This document shows, in pieces, positions 1-9,598 of a stretch of DNA of 64,000 nucleotides (its first letter is position 1; the number at the start of each line of letters is the position of its first letter). A program made the translations under genes and the position numbers. The notes beneath the pieces were generated by a model. It was not told where the DNA came from. It worked only from the letters and a program-made list of their open reading frames with translations, and did not search any database. Source of the stretch: Microbotryum silenes-acaulis (lineage: Eukaryota; Basidiomycota; Microbotryomycetes; Microbotryales; Microbotryaceae); contig QPFY01000007.1 in the NCBI GenBank assembly GCA_003665825.1, positions 1,178,001 to 1,242,000 on the forward strand, read 5' to 3'.

Positions 1-1455
1 AAGTTCGTGGTGCGCTGCGCTAGCGCAGCGGCGCTGGACCAAGTCCACGACGCGGCGACCAAGATCGAGTGGAAACGCTCCTTTGCCCAAGTCCGCAAGC
101 GCTTGGCGTTCGTCAAAAACGTCGTCGAACTGCGTTTCATTATCAGTCCTGAGGCCGAATACACGAACGACGACCTCTGGAACAAACTGCAAGGCGTCGT
201 CGCCAAGCTTACCGGGGACGGCCACAAGTGCGACTTGCTCCAACTCCAGCAGCCTCTAACGGTCGTTCAAGGCTCGTACCTCGTCGCTCGAGGAAACTAC
301 GCGGCCATCGTCCAGTTCGACGACGACGACCTGTTCAAGAACAACGGTGCTCAACTTAGGCAGGTTCTACCGACGAGGATCGACCTTCGGGGACGACTCG
401 CAACACTCACGCCCCTTCGCCACGACTACGAGGCCGAAGCCTCGTGCCGCCGATGCGGCTTTGTAGGCCACTCCGACAACTGCGTTCAAAAGCCGGTCCA
501 GCGTCAGCAGGCCTCCCAGAAAAACAACAACAACCAAAGGCCCCAGGCCGAGCCCCAAAGCAACATCGAGCAAACCTCGACCCCCCAAAAACAACGCAGA
601 GGTGATGTAGCCTCTCCCTCTCCCCCAATGTCTCCTGTCGCGTCCAAGCGTTCAAAGAAGAACGCATCTCCCACAAGGGACACTAACAACTCACCACGAG
701 TCTACCCTACTCGTTCACAAAGCTCTACACCCACAGCATCCGCCCCTCGCGGTTTCATCGTCGCCGCAAACCCATTCGCAAGTCTGGCCGGCGACGTAGC
801 CGAGGAGGCGCAGGAGGAGCCCGCTCAGGCCCTCGAGGACGACGAGGACGCGATGAGCGTAGTCGAGGCACAGCTGGAACAACAGCAGGAGGTGCCGCCG
901 CTGGAGCCTTCGGATCTGTCGGATCTGCAGGACCGCGGAGCGGAGGGGAACCAGGGGGAACACACGGAGACGAGTGACGCGGAAGAAGGGGAATCGCAGT
1001 CGGCCGAGACGGGGTCTGTGCCTGAGATTGTTTCGACGACTCCTGAGCATACCCCTGAGCTGACGCGCTCCCGATCGGCCAGTCACCATCAGCTTGATAT
1101 GGACGGCCTTCCCGACGACTGGATGAATCGTGTGTCGGATCGCGAGCGCAAACAGGATGCTGGTCTATACGATGAGATCACCGAGTTGGACCGCACCCCG
1201 TCTGTGACCGGTTGGATGCCTTCGCCGTCTCCAGGTCCAGTGTTTGATCCCGAGCCCGAGCCCAAGCCCAAGCAGGAGGTGGACGATGGAAGTTCCCAGG
1301 GTCTTCGCCGGTCCGAGCGTATCCAGCGTCTCACCAGCGTCGCGCGCACATCGGACTGGAACGAATCGACTGCTGCGGACCCGCTCCCCTCACCCACATT
1401 CGGACCTATGTTGTCCATCAAGGGAGCTGCTGCTGCAACGAAGGCGCGATCGTAA
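1..1455 (+). CDS. L1-A ORF1, Gag-like CCHC protein (N-terminus missing)
   Basis: This is the C-terminal 484 residues of the L1 nucleic-acid-binding protein, open from the first base of the window. By comparison with copy C about 180 N-terminal residues are missing. The first part is a compact region that may be RRM-like. It is followed by one zinc knuckle, CRRCGFVGHSDNC (spacing C-X2-C-X4-H-X3-C, one residue shorter than the usual last gap). The rest is a long low-complexity tail rich in Pro, Ser, Gln and Glu, with basic patches. Such proteins coat the LINE RNA and act as chaperones in the RNP. The stop codon overlaps the ORF2 start by one base (TAATGA). Confidence 0.88.
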   Translation, partial: KFVVRCASAAALDQVHDAATKIEWKRSFAQVRKRLAFVKNVVELRFIISPEAEYTNDDLWNKLQGVVAKLTGDGHKCDLLQLQQPLTVVQGSYLVARGNYAAIVQFDDDDLFKNNGAQLRQVLPTRIDLRGRLATLTPLRHDYEAEASCRRCGFVGHSDNCVQKPVQRQQASQKNNNNQRPQAEPQSNIEQTSTPQKQRRGDVASPSPPMSPVASKRSKKNASPTRDTNNSPRVYPTRSQSSTPTASAPRGFIVAANPFASLAGDVAEEAQEEPAQALEDDEDAMSVVEAQLEQQQEVPPLEPSDLSDLQDRGAEGNQGEHTETSDAEEGESQSAETGSVPEIVSTTPEHTPELTRSRSASHHQLDMDGLPDDWMNRVSDRERKQDAGLYDEITELDRTPSVTGWMPSPSPGPVFDPEPEPKPKQEVDDGSSQGLRRSERIQRLTSVARTSDWNESTAADPLPSPTFGPMLSIKGAAAATKARS

Positions 1456-1458
1456 TGA
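1453..1458 (+). promoter_or_regulatory. ORF1 stop / ORF2 start overlap (TAATGA), copy A
   Basis: The TAA that ends ORF1 shares its last A with the ATG of ORF2, and the next bases make a TGA in a third frame. The same hexamer is at 9593-9598 and 18706-18711. In the silkworm LINE SART1 a UAAUGA junction drives translation of ORF2 by termination and reinitiation, so coupled translation is the likely mechanism here. That function is inferred from the sequence match. Confidence 0.75.
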
Positions 1459-4400
1459 TTGACTTCATCATCATGACCTGGAACGTCAACAGGGGCTTCA
1501 ATACCCCTGAACGACGTCGTCTGCTTCTTTCGTATTTCACTTCGCTCACACCTCCCCCTTCTGCTATCCTTCTCCAGGAACACAATGTTCCTAAATCACG
1601 ACAATCTCACATACGCCACGAGTACGCCCAGTCCCACCAGGGCGAGGCCTACTTTTCTCAACACTGCCTCACTTTGATTCCAAGCTCTTCTCCTCTTCTC
1701 GGTGGTCATCGTCGCACGCGTCAGTCTCTTGGCGGGCGCTTACTCGTGACCACCTTCGATGTGCGGGGTTCGACGGACGTCGTCGAACTCAACAATATCT
1801 ACGCTCCGGTTCAACCCGCCGAGCGCCTCCTCTTCTTCACCTCCCTTCACTTTCGGGCGACCGTCTCCTCTCACATTCGGTTCATCGCGGGCGATCTCAA
1901 CGACTGCCCTATCCCCGCGGTGGATCGAGCGCAACAGGTGGACCGCCCGAACACCCACCACTGGCCCGCGCTTATGTCGCGGCTCGACGGGGCGTACACG
2001 GATGCCATTCGGCTCATGCACCCACTGTCGCCGGCGACCACGCGCCCGCATCTCAGCAAGGACGGCCGGCTCATTTCGCGCGCGCGCATCGACTTTGTTC
2101 TGGTGCAGCGGCGACACGAGCGACGGATCGTTTCTGCTTCCACTCTGTACAATATCTCTCGATCCATGTCGGATCATCGACCGGTTACGGTCACATTTAG
2201 GCTGCGCGCAAGTGGTGCCGAGGTCGAAGAGGAGCTCTGCCTTCCCCAGGCGGCTCATTTTCTGACCCGCATCAACTCGTCAACCTTCAAACACGCCGAG
2301 TTTAAGGAGTTCGTCACTCCTCTCCTTGAGCAGGCACCGTCTGGGGATCCGGTCGCCGACCTTCAGCGCGTACTCTCGGAGTCTCGGGTCCAAGCTCTCG
2401 AGCTGTCTCGGCGTCTGTTTCGGGAGCGCAACGCCCTCGAGATGATGCTGGTATCTCGACTGCAGGACATTGAGTCTCGTCGGGTGCTGAGTCCCTTTGA
2501 CATCATCGACTGGACGAACACCCACGACGCTCTCACCAAACTTGTGAACGAGCGAGCAAGGCAGTCCCGGATCAGGGCGCACGTTCCCGAGATTGCATCC
2601 GAGGAACGTCTCAGTCGTCCGGTACATGCCAAACTGGCTGCTCGGTCCCGGGATGTGAAGTTTCAGAGTATCCGGCTCGCTGATGGCGAGCTCACCACTG
2701 ACATTGAGCGCGCGCTCGAGCACACCCATTCTCATTTCCAGCAGCACTACCTTGTCGAAGCGAAGGATCCGGAACAGGTCGTGACGATGCGGGATGAGCT
2801 CTTGGGACCCATCAGATCAGCAAGACCTTGTGACGACCCGCTTTCCGACGCTCGCTTCCTTCGGCGCTTCTCGAATTCGCACGTCGACATTCTTGCCGAG
2901 CCCATCAGCGAGGCCGAGGTGCTCGCAGCGATTCGAACCACGCACGAAGGTCGATCTCCGGGTCCTTCAGGGGTCCCCTATGAGATGTATCGAGCCTGCC
3001 CCTTGCTTTGGGCCCCTCTCTTGACTCGAGCCTACAACGAGCTGATTACTCGAGGCTCCCTTACTCCACAACAGAGCCAGGCGAATGTGCGCCTCTTGTT
3101 CAAACACAACAAACCTGGTGCAGCGCGGTGCGACCTCAAATCGTATCGTCCGATCACCTTGCGGGAATGCGACTACAAGATCTTCACCAAGGTCTACGTG
3201 GCTCGTCTGAACCGGATCCTCCCCGATGTTCTTCCGGCCGGACAGCATGGGTTCGTCAAAGGGCGAAGACCAGCGGACGCGGCTTTGCATCTGAGGCTCC
3301 TGATCGATGAGATTAGGGGTCGTGGGGCAGAGTTCCCGACAGCAGCGCTCCTCTCCCTGGATCAGAGCTCGGCTTACGACATGGTCGAGCACGACTGGGT
3401 CTTTGCGGTGTTTGAGGCTCTCGGCGCGCCGGAATCTTTCCAGCGCGTCTTGCGGATGCTCTACAACGGCGAGACGTCCACAGCGCGGTACATTGTCAAC
3501 GGTTTCCTTACCGAGACGGTGCGACTCCTGTGCGGTCTTGGCCAGGGCGATCCTCTCTCTTCTTCTGTCTGGGATGTGGTATTCCAACCCTTCCTTGATT
3601 CTCTCAGTCGACGCAACATTGCGCTGACTATCACTCTTCCGGAGCTGGCTCCTCGTCCACAGACTCGATGCATCACCAATTTGGCGTTCGCGGATGACGC
3701 CGTCGTCGCTGTCGCTGGACCGGAAGCTATTGCTTCGCTCGAGGCGTTAGCTCGGGATTGGCGACTCGCGACGAACGGCCGTCTAAACACCGACAAAACC
3801 GTGGTGATGCCATTGGGCGCGACGTTGTGGGATCGCGCGGACTTGTCCAAACTGTCGTTCGTGGCACCGGACGAGTCTCTTCCCTGGATCGGTCTCCAGT
3901 TTGCGCCTGACGGCAACAACAGGCTGGGATTCCATGATCTTGAGCGAAGGGTCGATCGAGTGATTCTCTCGGTGCGCGACCGATGGATGACGCATCATAC
4001 CCGGGCTTTCTATCTCAACCGCTACGGCATCTCCAAGGTGCTGCACTCTCTCTCCGCCGACGTACCGCCATCCGACGTGATCAAGGCGATCGAGCGCAAG
4101 CTTGCCGACTTTGTGAAGGGAGGACCGCGGCGCAGTGACTACAAGCAATCGGTCGTCTTCACGACACGGGCGCGAGGTGGTCTCAGCGTCGTGAGCATCC
4201 AAGATGTGGTGGATTCAGTCTCGGTACGGATTTGGGACGTGCTGGCCGGCGGGTCAACTGCGATTTGGAGCGATCTGGCTCGGAGTTCCATCCGGCGAGC
4301 GCTTCCGACCTTTGACTTTGCTACGGATCTGTGGACGTGGAGGAACGCCGACGCACCCCGGGAGCTACATCCCCGCTGGCGAGCGGTGCTCTCGGTCGCT

Positions 4401-5495
4401 GAACGCTACCCTGCCGTCGTCGATCCTGCCAAACTTTCGGTCTCCAATTTTCTTTCTCTTTCTCCCCTCCAACCTGGTCTGCATGACTCGCGGGCGTTCT
4501 CGGAGCAGGATAAGCGTTTGGCGAAGCTTTTCAGTTTCGAACGCACCATCGCTGACATCTATGCGCGAGCCCAATACCCCGCAGCTCCAACGGTGCCCTG
4601 GACCCCTGAGAAGCATCCCCAAGGCGACGGCTCGGAGCTGTCCAACCTTTGGCAATGGAAGCGCGATCAAGTCCAGGCGTGGATCCAGGTCGCAGGCGAT
4701 CGCCTCATCCCGCCGCTTCCGCCTCCTGTTCCCGTCCTCGCACGTCGACCACCCGTCATTCGTGTTGTTGGAGCACCTGGAGTCCGGCCCGGCGGTCCCC
4801 TCGAGCACATCTTGCCCAGAGCGACTCCGGTCGGCGTGCCTGATCAAAAACTTCCCCTCCCCTCCGGCCCCTTGTGTGCTGATCAGTGGAGAATGTTGAA
4901 CTTGGACAGACCTTACACCATTGCGCGACTTCGACGCGTCATCAACCATCGACGTTTCGACCACACACAACGCCCTGGATCACTCGTCACACCCAAAGAA
5001 AGGCGACTCTTCTGGGTGTGGTTCCACACCGGGCCCGCCACGGCCCGCGAGCGCGAGGTGCACTTCAAGCTGGCGTACCACTTCACGCCAACGCGGAAGC
5101 GCCAGTTTGTGCAGCGGCATGGCGACTCAGCCTGCTGCCTCGTGCAGGCATGCAGCCTGGCAGGGGTGGAGGATGACTTTACTCACTTTTGGCATGATTG
5201 CCCTGACTCTTCTCAGTTTTGGCAAGCAGCTAGGTCCATTCTCTGCGACGCGCTGGGGGTCGTGTCGATCCTCGACCTCGACTACACGGCACTTCAGATC
5301 GAGCACGGCCTCCCTCGACTGCGCGCTCGCCTTCCGACGTCGAAAAAGCGCCCAATCCGCGCCTTCATTGCGCTGGCGCTCGACACTCTCAGCAACCGAC
5401 GCTGGGATCTCCATCGCCACGCCAAAGCGATGTCGAGCATGGACAAGGAGATGGCGGGACTGAAGGAGAGGTTGGAGCTCAGATTGGCACGATGA
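1455..5495 (+). CDS. L1-A ORF2, endonuclease-reverse transcriptase
   Basis: This 1346-residue protein would nick the target and reverse-transcribe the LINE RNA at the nick (target-primed reverse transcription). The N-terminal APE-like endonuclease (about residues 1-240) shows TWNVNR near residue 8, LLQEHN, AGDLND, RARIDFV and SDHRPV, so the expected Asn, Glu, Asp and His residues are present. The reverse transcriptase covers about residues 480-800, with LDQSSAYD (motif A, near 634), [10 protein letters not shown] (motif B) and LAFADDAV (motif C, near 745). Near residues 1224-1243 a Cys/His cluster (CCLVQAC, then HFWHDC) matches the C-terminal zinc motif of such LINEs. No RNase H domain was recognised. 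The ORF is intact and identical to the copy at 9595-13635. Confidence 0.95.
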   Translation: MIDFIIMTWNVNRGFNTPERRRLLLSYFTSLTPPPSAILLQEHNVPKSRQSHIRHEYAQSHQGEAYFSQHCLTLIPSSSPLLGGHRRTRQSLGGRLLVTTFDVRGSTDVVELNNIYAPVQPAERLLFFTSLHFRATVSSHIRFIAGDLNDCPIPAVDRAQQVDRPNTHHWPALMSRLDGAYTDAIRLMHPLSPATTRPHLSKDGRLISRARIDFVLVQRRHERRIVSASTLYNISRSMSDHRPVTVTFRLRASGAEVEEELCLPQAAHFLTRINSSTFKHAEFKEFVTPLLEQAPSGDPVADLQRVLSESRVQALELSRRLFRERNALEMMLVSRLQDIESRRVLSPFDIIDWTNTHDALTKLVNERARQSRIRAHVPEIASEERLSRPVHAKLAARSRDVKFQSIRLADGELTTDIERALEHTHSHFQQHYLVEAKDPEQVVTMRDELLGPIRSARPCDDPLSDARFLRRFSNSHVDILAEPISEAEVLAAIRTTHEGRSPGPSGVPYEMYRACPLLWAPLLTRAYNELITRGSLTPQQSQANVRLLFKHNKPGAARCDLKSYRPITLRECDYKIFTKVYVARLNRILPDVLPAGQHGFVKGRRPADAALHLRLLIDEIRGRGAEFPTAALLSLDQSSAYDMVEHDWVFAVFEALGAPESFQRVLRMLYNGETSTARYIVNGFLTETVRLLCGLGQGDPLSSSVWDVVFQPFLDSLSRRNIALTITLPELAPRPQTRCITNLAFADDAVVAVAGPEAIASLEALARDWRLATNGRLNTDKTVVMPLGATLWDRADLSKLSFVAPDESLPWIGLQFAPDGNNRLGFHDLERRVDRVILSVRDRWMTHHTRAFYLNRYGISKVLHSLSADVPPSDVIKAIERKLADFVKGGPRRSDYKQSVVFTTRARGGLSVVSIQDVVDSVSVRIWDVLAGGSTAIWSDLARSSIRRALPTFDFATDLWTWRNADAPRELHPRWRAVLSVAERYPAVVDPAKLSVSNFLSLSPLQPGLHDSRAFSEQDKRLAKLFSFERTIADIYARAQYPAAPTVPWTPEKHPQGDGSELSNLWQWKRDQVQAWIQVAGDRLIPPLPPPVPVLARRPPVIRVVGAPGVRPGGPLEHILPRATPVGVPDQKLPLPSGPLCADQWRMLNLDRPYTIARLRRVINHRRFDHTQRPGSLVTPKERRLFWVWFHTGPATAREREVHFKLAYHFTPTRKRQFVQRHGDSACCLVQACSLAGVEDDFTHFWHDCPDSSQFWQAARSILCDALGVVSILDLDYTALQIEHGLPRLRARLPTSKKRPIRAFIALALDTLSNRRWDLHRHAKAMSSMDKEMAGLKERLELRLAR

Positions 5496-6894
5496 AGTAG
5501 ACGGCGCTCCTCCCTACCCAGCCAAGAACCACAAACCAAAAACCAAATAAAAATCACAAGTCCCCTTTCCCTCTTTCTCAATCTCCAAAATGTCTCCCAA
5601 ACACGCCAGAATACTGAACCTGTTTTCTCTCGCTCTTTTTGCCATTCCTCCTCATAGGCTTCCGTACTCCCCAGGAGCCTCGGGTTCTTTGCGCCGGCGG
5701 GCATTGTCGCCCTTGGTTCGAGCTTCTGCCACATCACGATGACACACAGCGAAAGCGGATCCCCTTGGCCCTCTCCTGGACTACGCCGTGAGTTTTCCAC
5801 TCCTCTCAAGGGCCGGGTCTGTCTTCTCTTTCGGTCGAGCGACTCCGTGATCTCCTGTTCAAGGCCGGCACAAACTGCCTGCGTGGCTCGCCTCTCCTTG
5901 CTTTGCTGCTCGCTCGGAGTCGCGGCCGCGCGGCGGGTGACTCGGGTACCGAACCGCCATACACATCCACACTCGAGCGAGGTCCCACACAATGACATCA
6001 CCGTCGTGGGCCTCATGCTCCTTCTTTCCCCAGTATCTGCGGTGATTGGGAACCACCTGCACGTACAACGGGACTCGAGTGTGCGTTCCGAGATTGGGAG
6101 TACGCCGCAGGGAAGCGAGGCCCCTGCGGAAGGTATACCCCGCCTCTGGTCTCCAGCCGCGCGCCGGTGTTGTCGGCCACCCGCCCGCGCTGCAGACCGA
6201 GGCGTGTCCAATGGACTGTCACATGCTCCGTGACTTTCCCCGGAAATCTCTGGATTGTGTGTTTTTGTGCGAAGTAGGCCTGTTTCGCAGTTGCAGTCAT
6301 TGAAATGGGGGTGATCTGGGGTCGTGCGGTCGCGAGGGGGGGCCGACTTTGGTAACCGAAAAGGGGTTTGGAATCCGCGGTGCAGATCCAGCGCAGTTGG
6401 GTACAAGGGGTAGGTGATTGCTGCGGTCGCAGGGGGTTACATCCCCCCTTTGGACCACGTGAATCATTCGGATTGAGCGGGATGTTTGTGCCATCGGAGG
6501 CCTTGTTCGACGCGTGTCAAAGAATTAAGGGGCTTCAAGGAGTAGGGCGGTCTCAGGGTGGGTCTGAAGTCAAAAGATCGAAGAAGGTTCAACTGTACAA
6601 CTATAATCGGATTCGCCTGTACAACACATGTACCACCACCAACAATTCCTCCATCGTTTCCCGATTCCTTGTGTATTATCTTCAATCTTCCTTTCATTCG
6701 TCTCTGGGAGGGAGCAACCGTGGGTGGGGGGGACTTGAACTCGGATGTATCGGGTTGGTCTGTTCTGCTAGTTACAACGCATCGAGCGGCGGTTGTGGTC
6801 ATCATCGTGCATACTGGGCAGCATCTCCTTTAGTTCCGTAGGGGGTTTTCTCGTCTTGCAAATTAGCGATGAGTTTCATACAAAAAAAAAAAAA
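5496..6894 (+). other. L1-A 3' UTR and poly(A) tail
   Basis: This stretch lies between the ORF2 stop and the A13 tail. It recurs in copy B (13636-15034) and, split by copia-1, in copy C. Open frames occur on both strands but show no recognisable protein domain and no start context, so I treat it as untranslated. A diverged relative of its last 200 bases is at 62073-62295. Confidence 0.8.
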
Positions 6895-7502
6895 TGGAAC
6901 AAAACCGTTCATTCAGCTGGGTTCCCTCATCCTCATCCTCATCCTCAGCCTTCGCTGGCCCTTAGACCGCTCGGCCATATCTCCCCCAGATGTGTACAGT
7001 GTGTTTTCAGTTGCTCGTACGGATAGCAATCTTTTGGCAGTCGTGTTGGAACAAAACCGTTCATTCAGCTGGGTTCCCTCATCCTCATCCTCATCCTCAT
7101 CCTTCGCTGGCCCTTAGACCGCTCGGCCATATCTCCCCCAGATGTGTACAGTGTGTTTTCAGTTGCTCGTACGGATAGCAATCTTTTGGCAGTCGTGTTG
7201 GAACAAAACCGTTCATTCAGCTGGGTTCCCTCATCCTCATCCTCATCCTCATCCTTCGCTGGCCCTTAGACCGCTCGGCCATATCTCCCCCAGATGTGTA
7301 CAGTGTGTTTTCAGTTGCTCGTACGGATAGCAATCTTTTGGCAGTCGTGTTGGAACAAAACCGTTCATTCAGCTGGGTTCCCTCATCCTCATCCTCATCC
7401 TCATCCTTCGCTGGCCCTTAGACCGCTCGGCCATATCTCCCCCAGATGTGTACAGTGTGTTTTCAGTTGCTCGTACGGATAGCAATCTTTTGGCAGTCGT
7501 GT
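6895..7502. repeat. 152-bp satellite array 1 (4 complete units)
   Basis: Four head-to-tail units of exactly 152 bp begin at 6895, 7047, 7199 and 7351. Each unit starts TGGAACAAAACCG, contains four TCATCC-type hexamers, then GGCCCTTAGACCGCTCGGCC, and ends GGCAGTCGTGT. The first unit differs slightly in its hexamer block. The array starts right after the L1-A poly(A) tail and ends right at the 5' end of L1-B, so both neighbouring LINEs break the repeat at the same phase. Read on the minus strand, the core resembles the first half of a leucine tRNA with an A-box. Confidence 0.95.
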
Positions 7503-7595
7503 AGTATCTTTCATCTTTCATCCCAATCGCACTACCCTACCTCTGCAAACGTCAATACATCGAATACATCAACTGCTACACCAGCTATCGACCCG

Positions 7596-9595
7596 ATGTC
7601 CGACCAGGCACCGCCTAATCCGGGCCGCGGCCCTCCGGAGCCGGCAGCGACGGGACAACCACGTGGTGACGCGGGGGCGGAGGCCGATGCCGCCGAGGGA
7701 CCAGCGAACCCCGGCCTAGCGCTGTACCAGGAAAAGCGTGATGAAGAAAAGAAGAGGAAAGAGGATGTCGCGAGAATCCTGAAGATGATCAGTGTCGAAG
7801 ATGGCACACGCCAGGGCACCCGCATCCTTGTGCTCAAAGACGCACTCGGCTTCGGCAAGGACCGGGCCACCTCCCTGCGCTTCAGCGCACTCAATGCAAC
7901 GAAACCAATTACCGACACGTCTGGTGCCGTTCTGGAAGTCACGTTCGAACACACCGGCGTGGCCACCGAACGCGAGAAGTCCGAGTTGTACTCGAAGGTG
8001 CTCCGTACCCTGTCGCCCGACACGTCGTTGTGTTTTAACCTGCCCGCAGGAGTTGTCCTCCCGCCCGAGCTCCAGAAATACGCTCCAATCATCCATGGAG
8101 TCGCACCGGAATCGATCATCCAAAGCGGCAACACCCGGTTCAAGTTCGTGGTGCGCTGCGCTAGCGCAGCGGCGCTCGACCAAGTCCACGACGCGGCGAC
8201 CAAGATCGAGTGGAAACGCTCCTTTGCCCAAGTCCGCAAGCGCTTGGCGTTCGTCAAAAACGTCGTCGAACTGCGTTTCATATCAGTCCTGAGGCCGAAT
8301 ACACGAACGACGACCTCTGGAACAAACTGCAAGGCGTCGTCGCCAAGCTTACCGGGGACGGCCACAAGTGCGACTTGCTCCAACTCCAGCAGCCTCTAAC
8401 GGTCGTTCAAGGCTCGTACCTCGTCGCTCGAGGAAACTACGCGGCCATCGTCCAGTTCGACGACGACGACCTGTTCAAGAACAACGGTGCTCAACTTAGG
8501 CAGGTTCTACCGACGAGGATCGACCTTCGGGGACGACTCGCAACACTCACGCCCCTTCGCCACGACTACGAGGCCGAAGCCTCGTGCCGCCGATGCGGCT
8601 TTGTAGGCCACTCCGACAACTGCGTTCAAAAGCCGGTCCAGCGTCAGCAGGCCTCCCAGAAAAACAACAACAACCAAAGGCCCCAGGCCGAGCCCCAAAG
8701 CAACATCGAGCAAACCTCGACCCCCCAAAAACAACGCAGAGGTGATGTAGCCTCTCCCTCTCCCCCAATGTCTCCTGTCGCGTCCAAGCGTTCAAAGAAG
8801 AACGCATCTCCCACAAGGGACACTAACAACTCACCACGAGTCTACCCTACTCGTTCACAAAGCTCTACACCCACAGCATCCGCCCCTCGCGGTTTCATCG
8901 TCGCCGCAAACCCATTCGCAAGTCTGGCCGGCGACGTAGCCGAGGAGGCGCAGGAGGAGCCCGCTCAGGCCCTCGAGGACGACGAGGACGCGATGAGCGT
9001 AGTCGAGGCACAGCTGGAACAACAGCAGGAGGTGCCGCCGCTGGAGCCTTCGGATCTGTCGGATCTGCAGGACCGCGGAGCGGAGGGGAACCAGGGGGAA
9101 CACACGGAGACGAGTGACGCGGAAGAAGGGGAATCGCAGTCGGCCGAGACGGGGTCTGTGCCTGAGATTGTTTCGACGACTCCTGAGCATACCCCTGAGC
9201 TGACGCGCTCCCGATCGGCCAGTCACCATCAGCTTGATATGGACGGCCTTCCCGACGACTGGATGAATCGTGTGTCGGATCGCGAGCGCAAACAGGATGC
9301 TGGTCTATACGATGAGATCACCGAGTTGGACCGCACCCCGTCTGTGACCGGTTGGATGCCTTCGCCGTCTCCAGGTCCAGTGTTTGATCCCGAGCCCGAG
9401 CCCAAGCCCAAGCAGGAGGTGGACGATGGAAGTTCCCAGGGTCTTCGCCGGTCCGAGCGTATCCAGCGTCTCACCAGCGTCGCGCGCACATCGGACTGGA
9501 ACGAATCGACTGCTGCGGACCCGCTCCCCTCACCCACATTCGGACCTATGTTGTCCATCAAGGGAGCTGCTGCTGCAACGAAGGCGCGATCGTAA
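7596..9595 (+). pseudogene. L1-B ORF1, broken by a 1-bp deletion
   Basis: The frame starts at the ATG at 7596 (protein MSDQAPPNPG...), chosen because copy C has the same start after a leader without other ATGs. An acidic-basic helical stretch (LYQEKRDEEKKRKEDV) follows. One T is missing near 8281 compared with copies A and C, so the frame shifts about 230 residues in and the CCHC knuckle is lost from the product. The downstream part (8281-9595) is otherwise open and equals copy A. Total length is 2000 nt against 2001 in copy C. Copy B could supply only ORF2 in cis, unless ORF1 comes from another copy. Confidence 0.9.
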
Positions 9596-9598
9596 TGA
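9593..9598 (+). promoter_or_regulatory. ORF1 stop / ORF2 start overlap (TAATGA), copy B
   Basis: The overlap is the same as in copies A and C. Because ORF1 is frameshifted here, ribosomes would not reach this stop in the right frame, so coupled ORF2 translation from this copy should fail if the mechanism depends on termination here. Confidence 0.65.

Larger units (their letters stand above)
1..6894 (+). mobile_element. L1 non-LTR retrotransposon, copy A (5' end outside window)
   Basis: This is a LINE with ORF1 (partial), ORF2 and a 1.4-kb 3' UTR, ending in a run of 13 A at 6882-6894. The tandem repeat resumes at the next base with TGGAAC. Copy A matches copy B with an offset of about 8140 bp, and their ORF2 proteins are identical over 1346 residues. 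No inactivating change is visible in the part present. The promoter and the ORF1 N-terminus lie outside the window. An endonuclease-RT ORF2 preceded by a CCHC ORF1 fits the fungal Tad-like LINEs; the exact clade needs a phylogeny. Confidence 0.93.

Noticed and set aside
5739..6233. Plus-strand 164-codon frame in the L1 3' UTR
   Set aside because: Low-complexity composition and no motif. It is repeated in all copies only because the element is repeated.
5294..6406. Long minus-strand open frame (370 codons) over the L1 ORF2 end and 3' UTR
   Set aside because: It is antisense to the real ORF2, has no known domain, and is open because of the GC-rich codon pattern of the opposite strand.
6990..7482. 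Repeated 62-codon frames in the satellite
   Set aside because: They arise from periodic repetition of the 152-bp unit and shift with any hexamer change; the product is Pro-His repeats with no protein features.
6895..7502. Satellite as part of the L1 5' UTR (promoter monomers, as in mouse L1)
   Set aside because: A truncated L2 copy (29130-31832) is flanked by the same repeat on both sides, so the repeat exists independently of L1 5' ends. It remains the main alternative to test.
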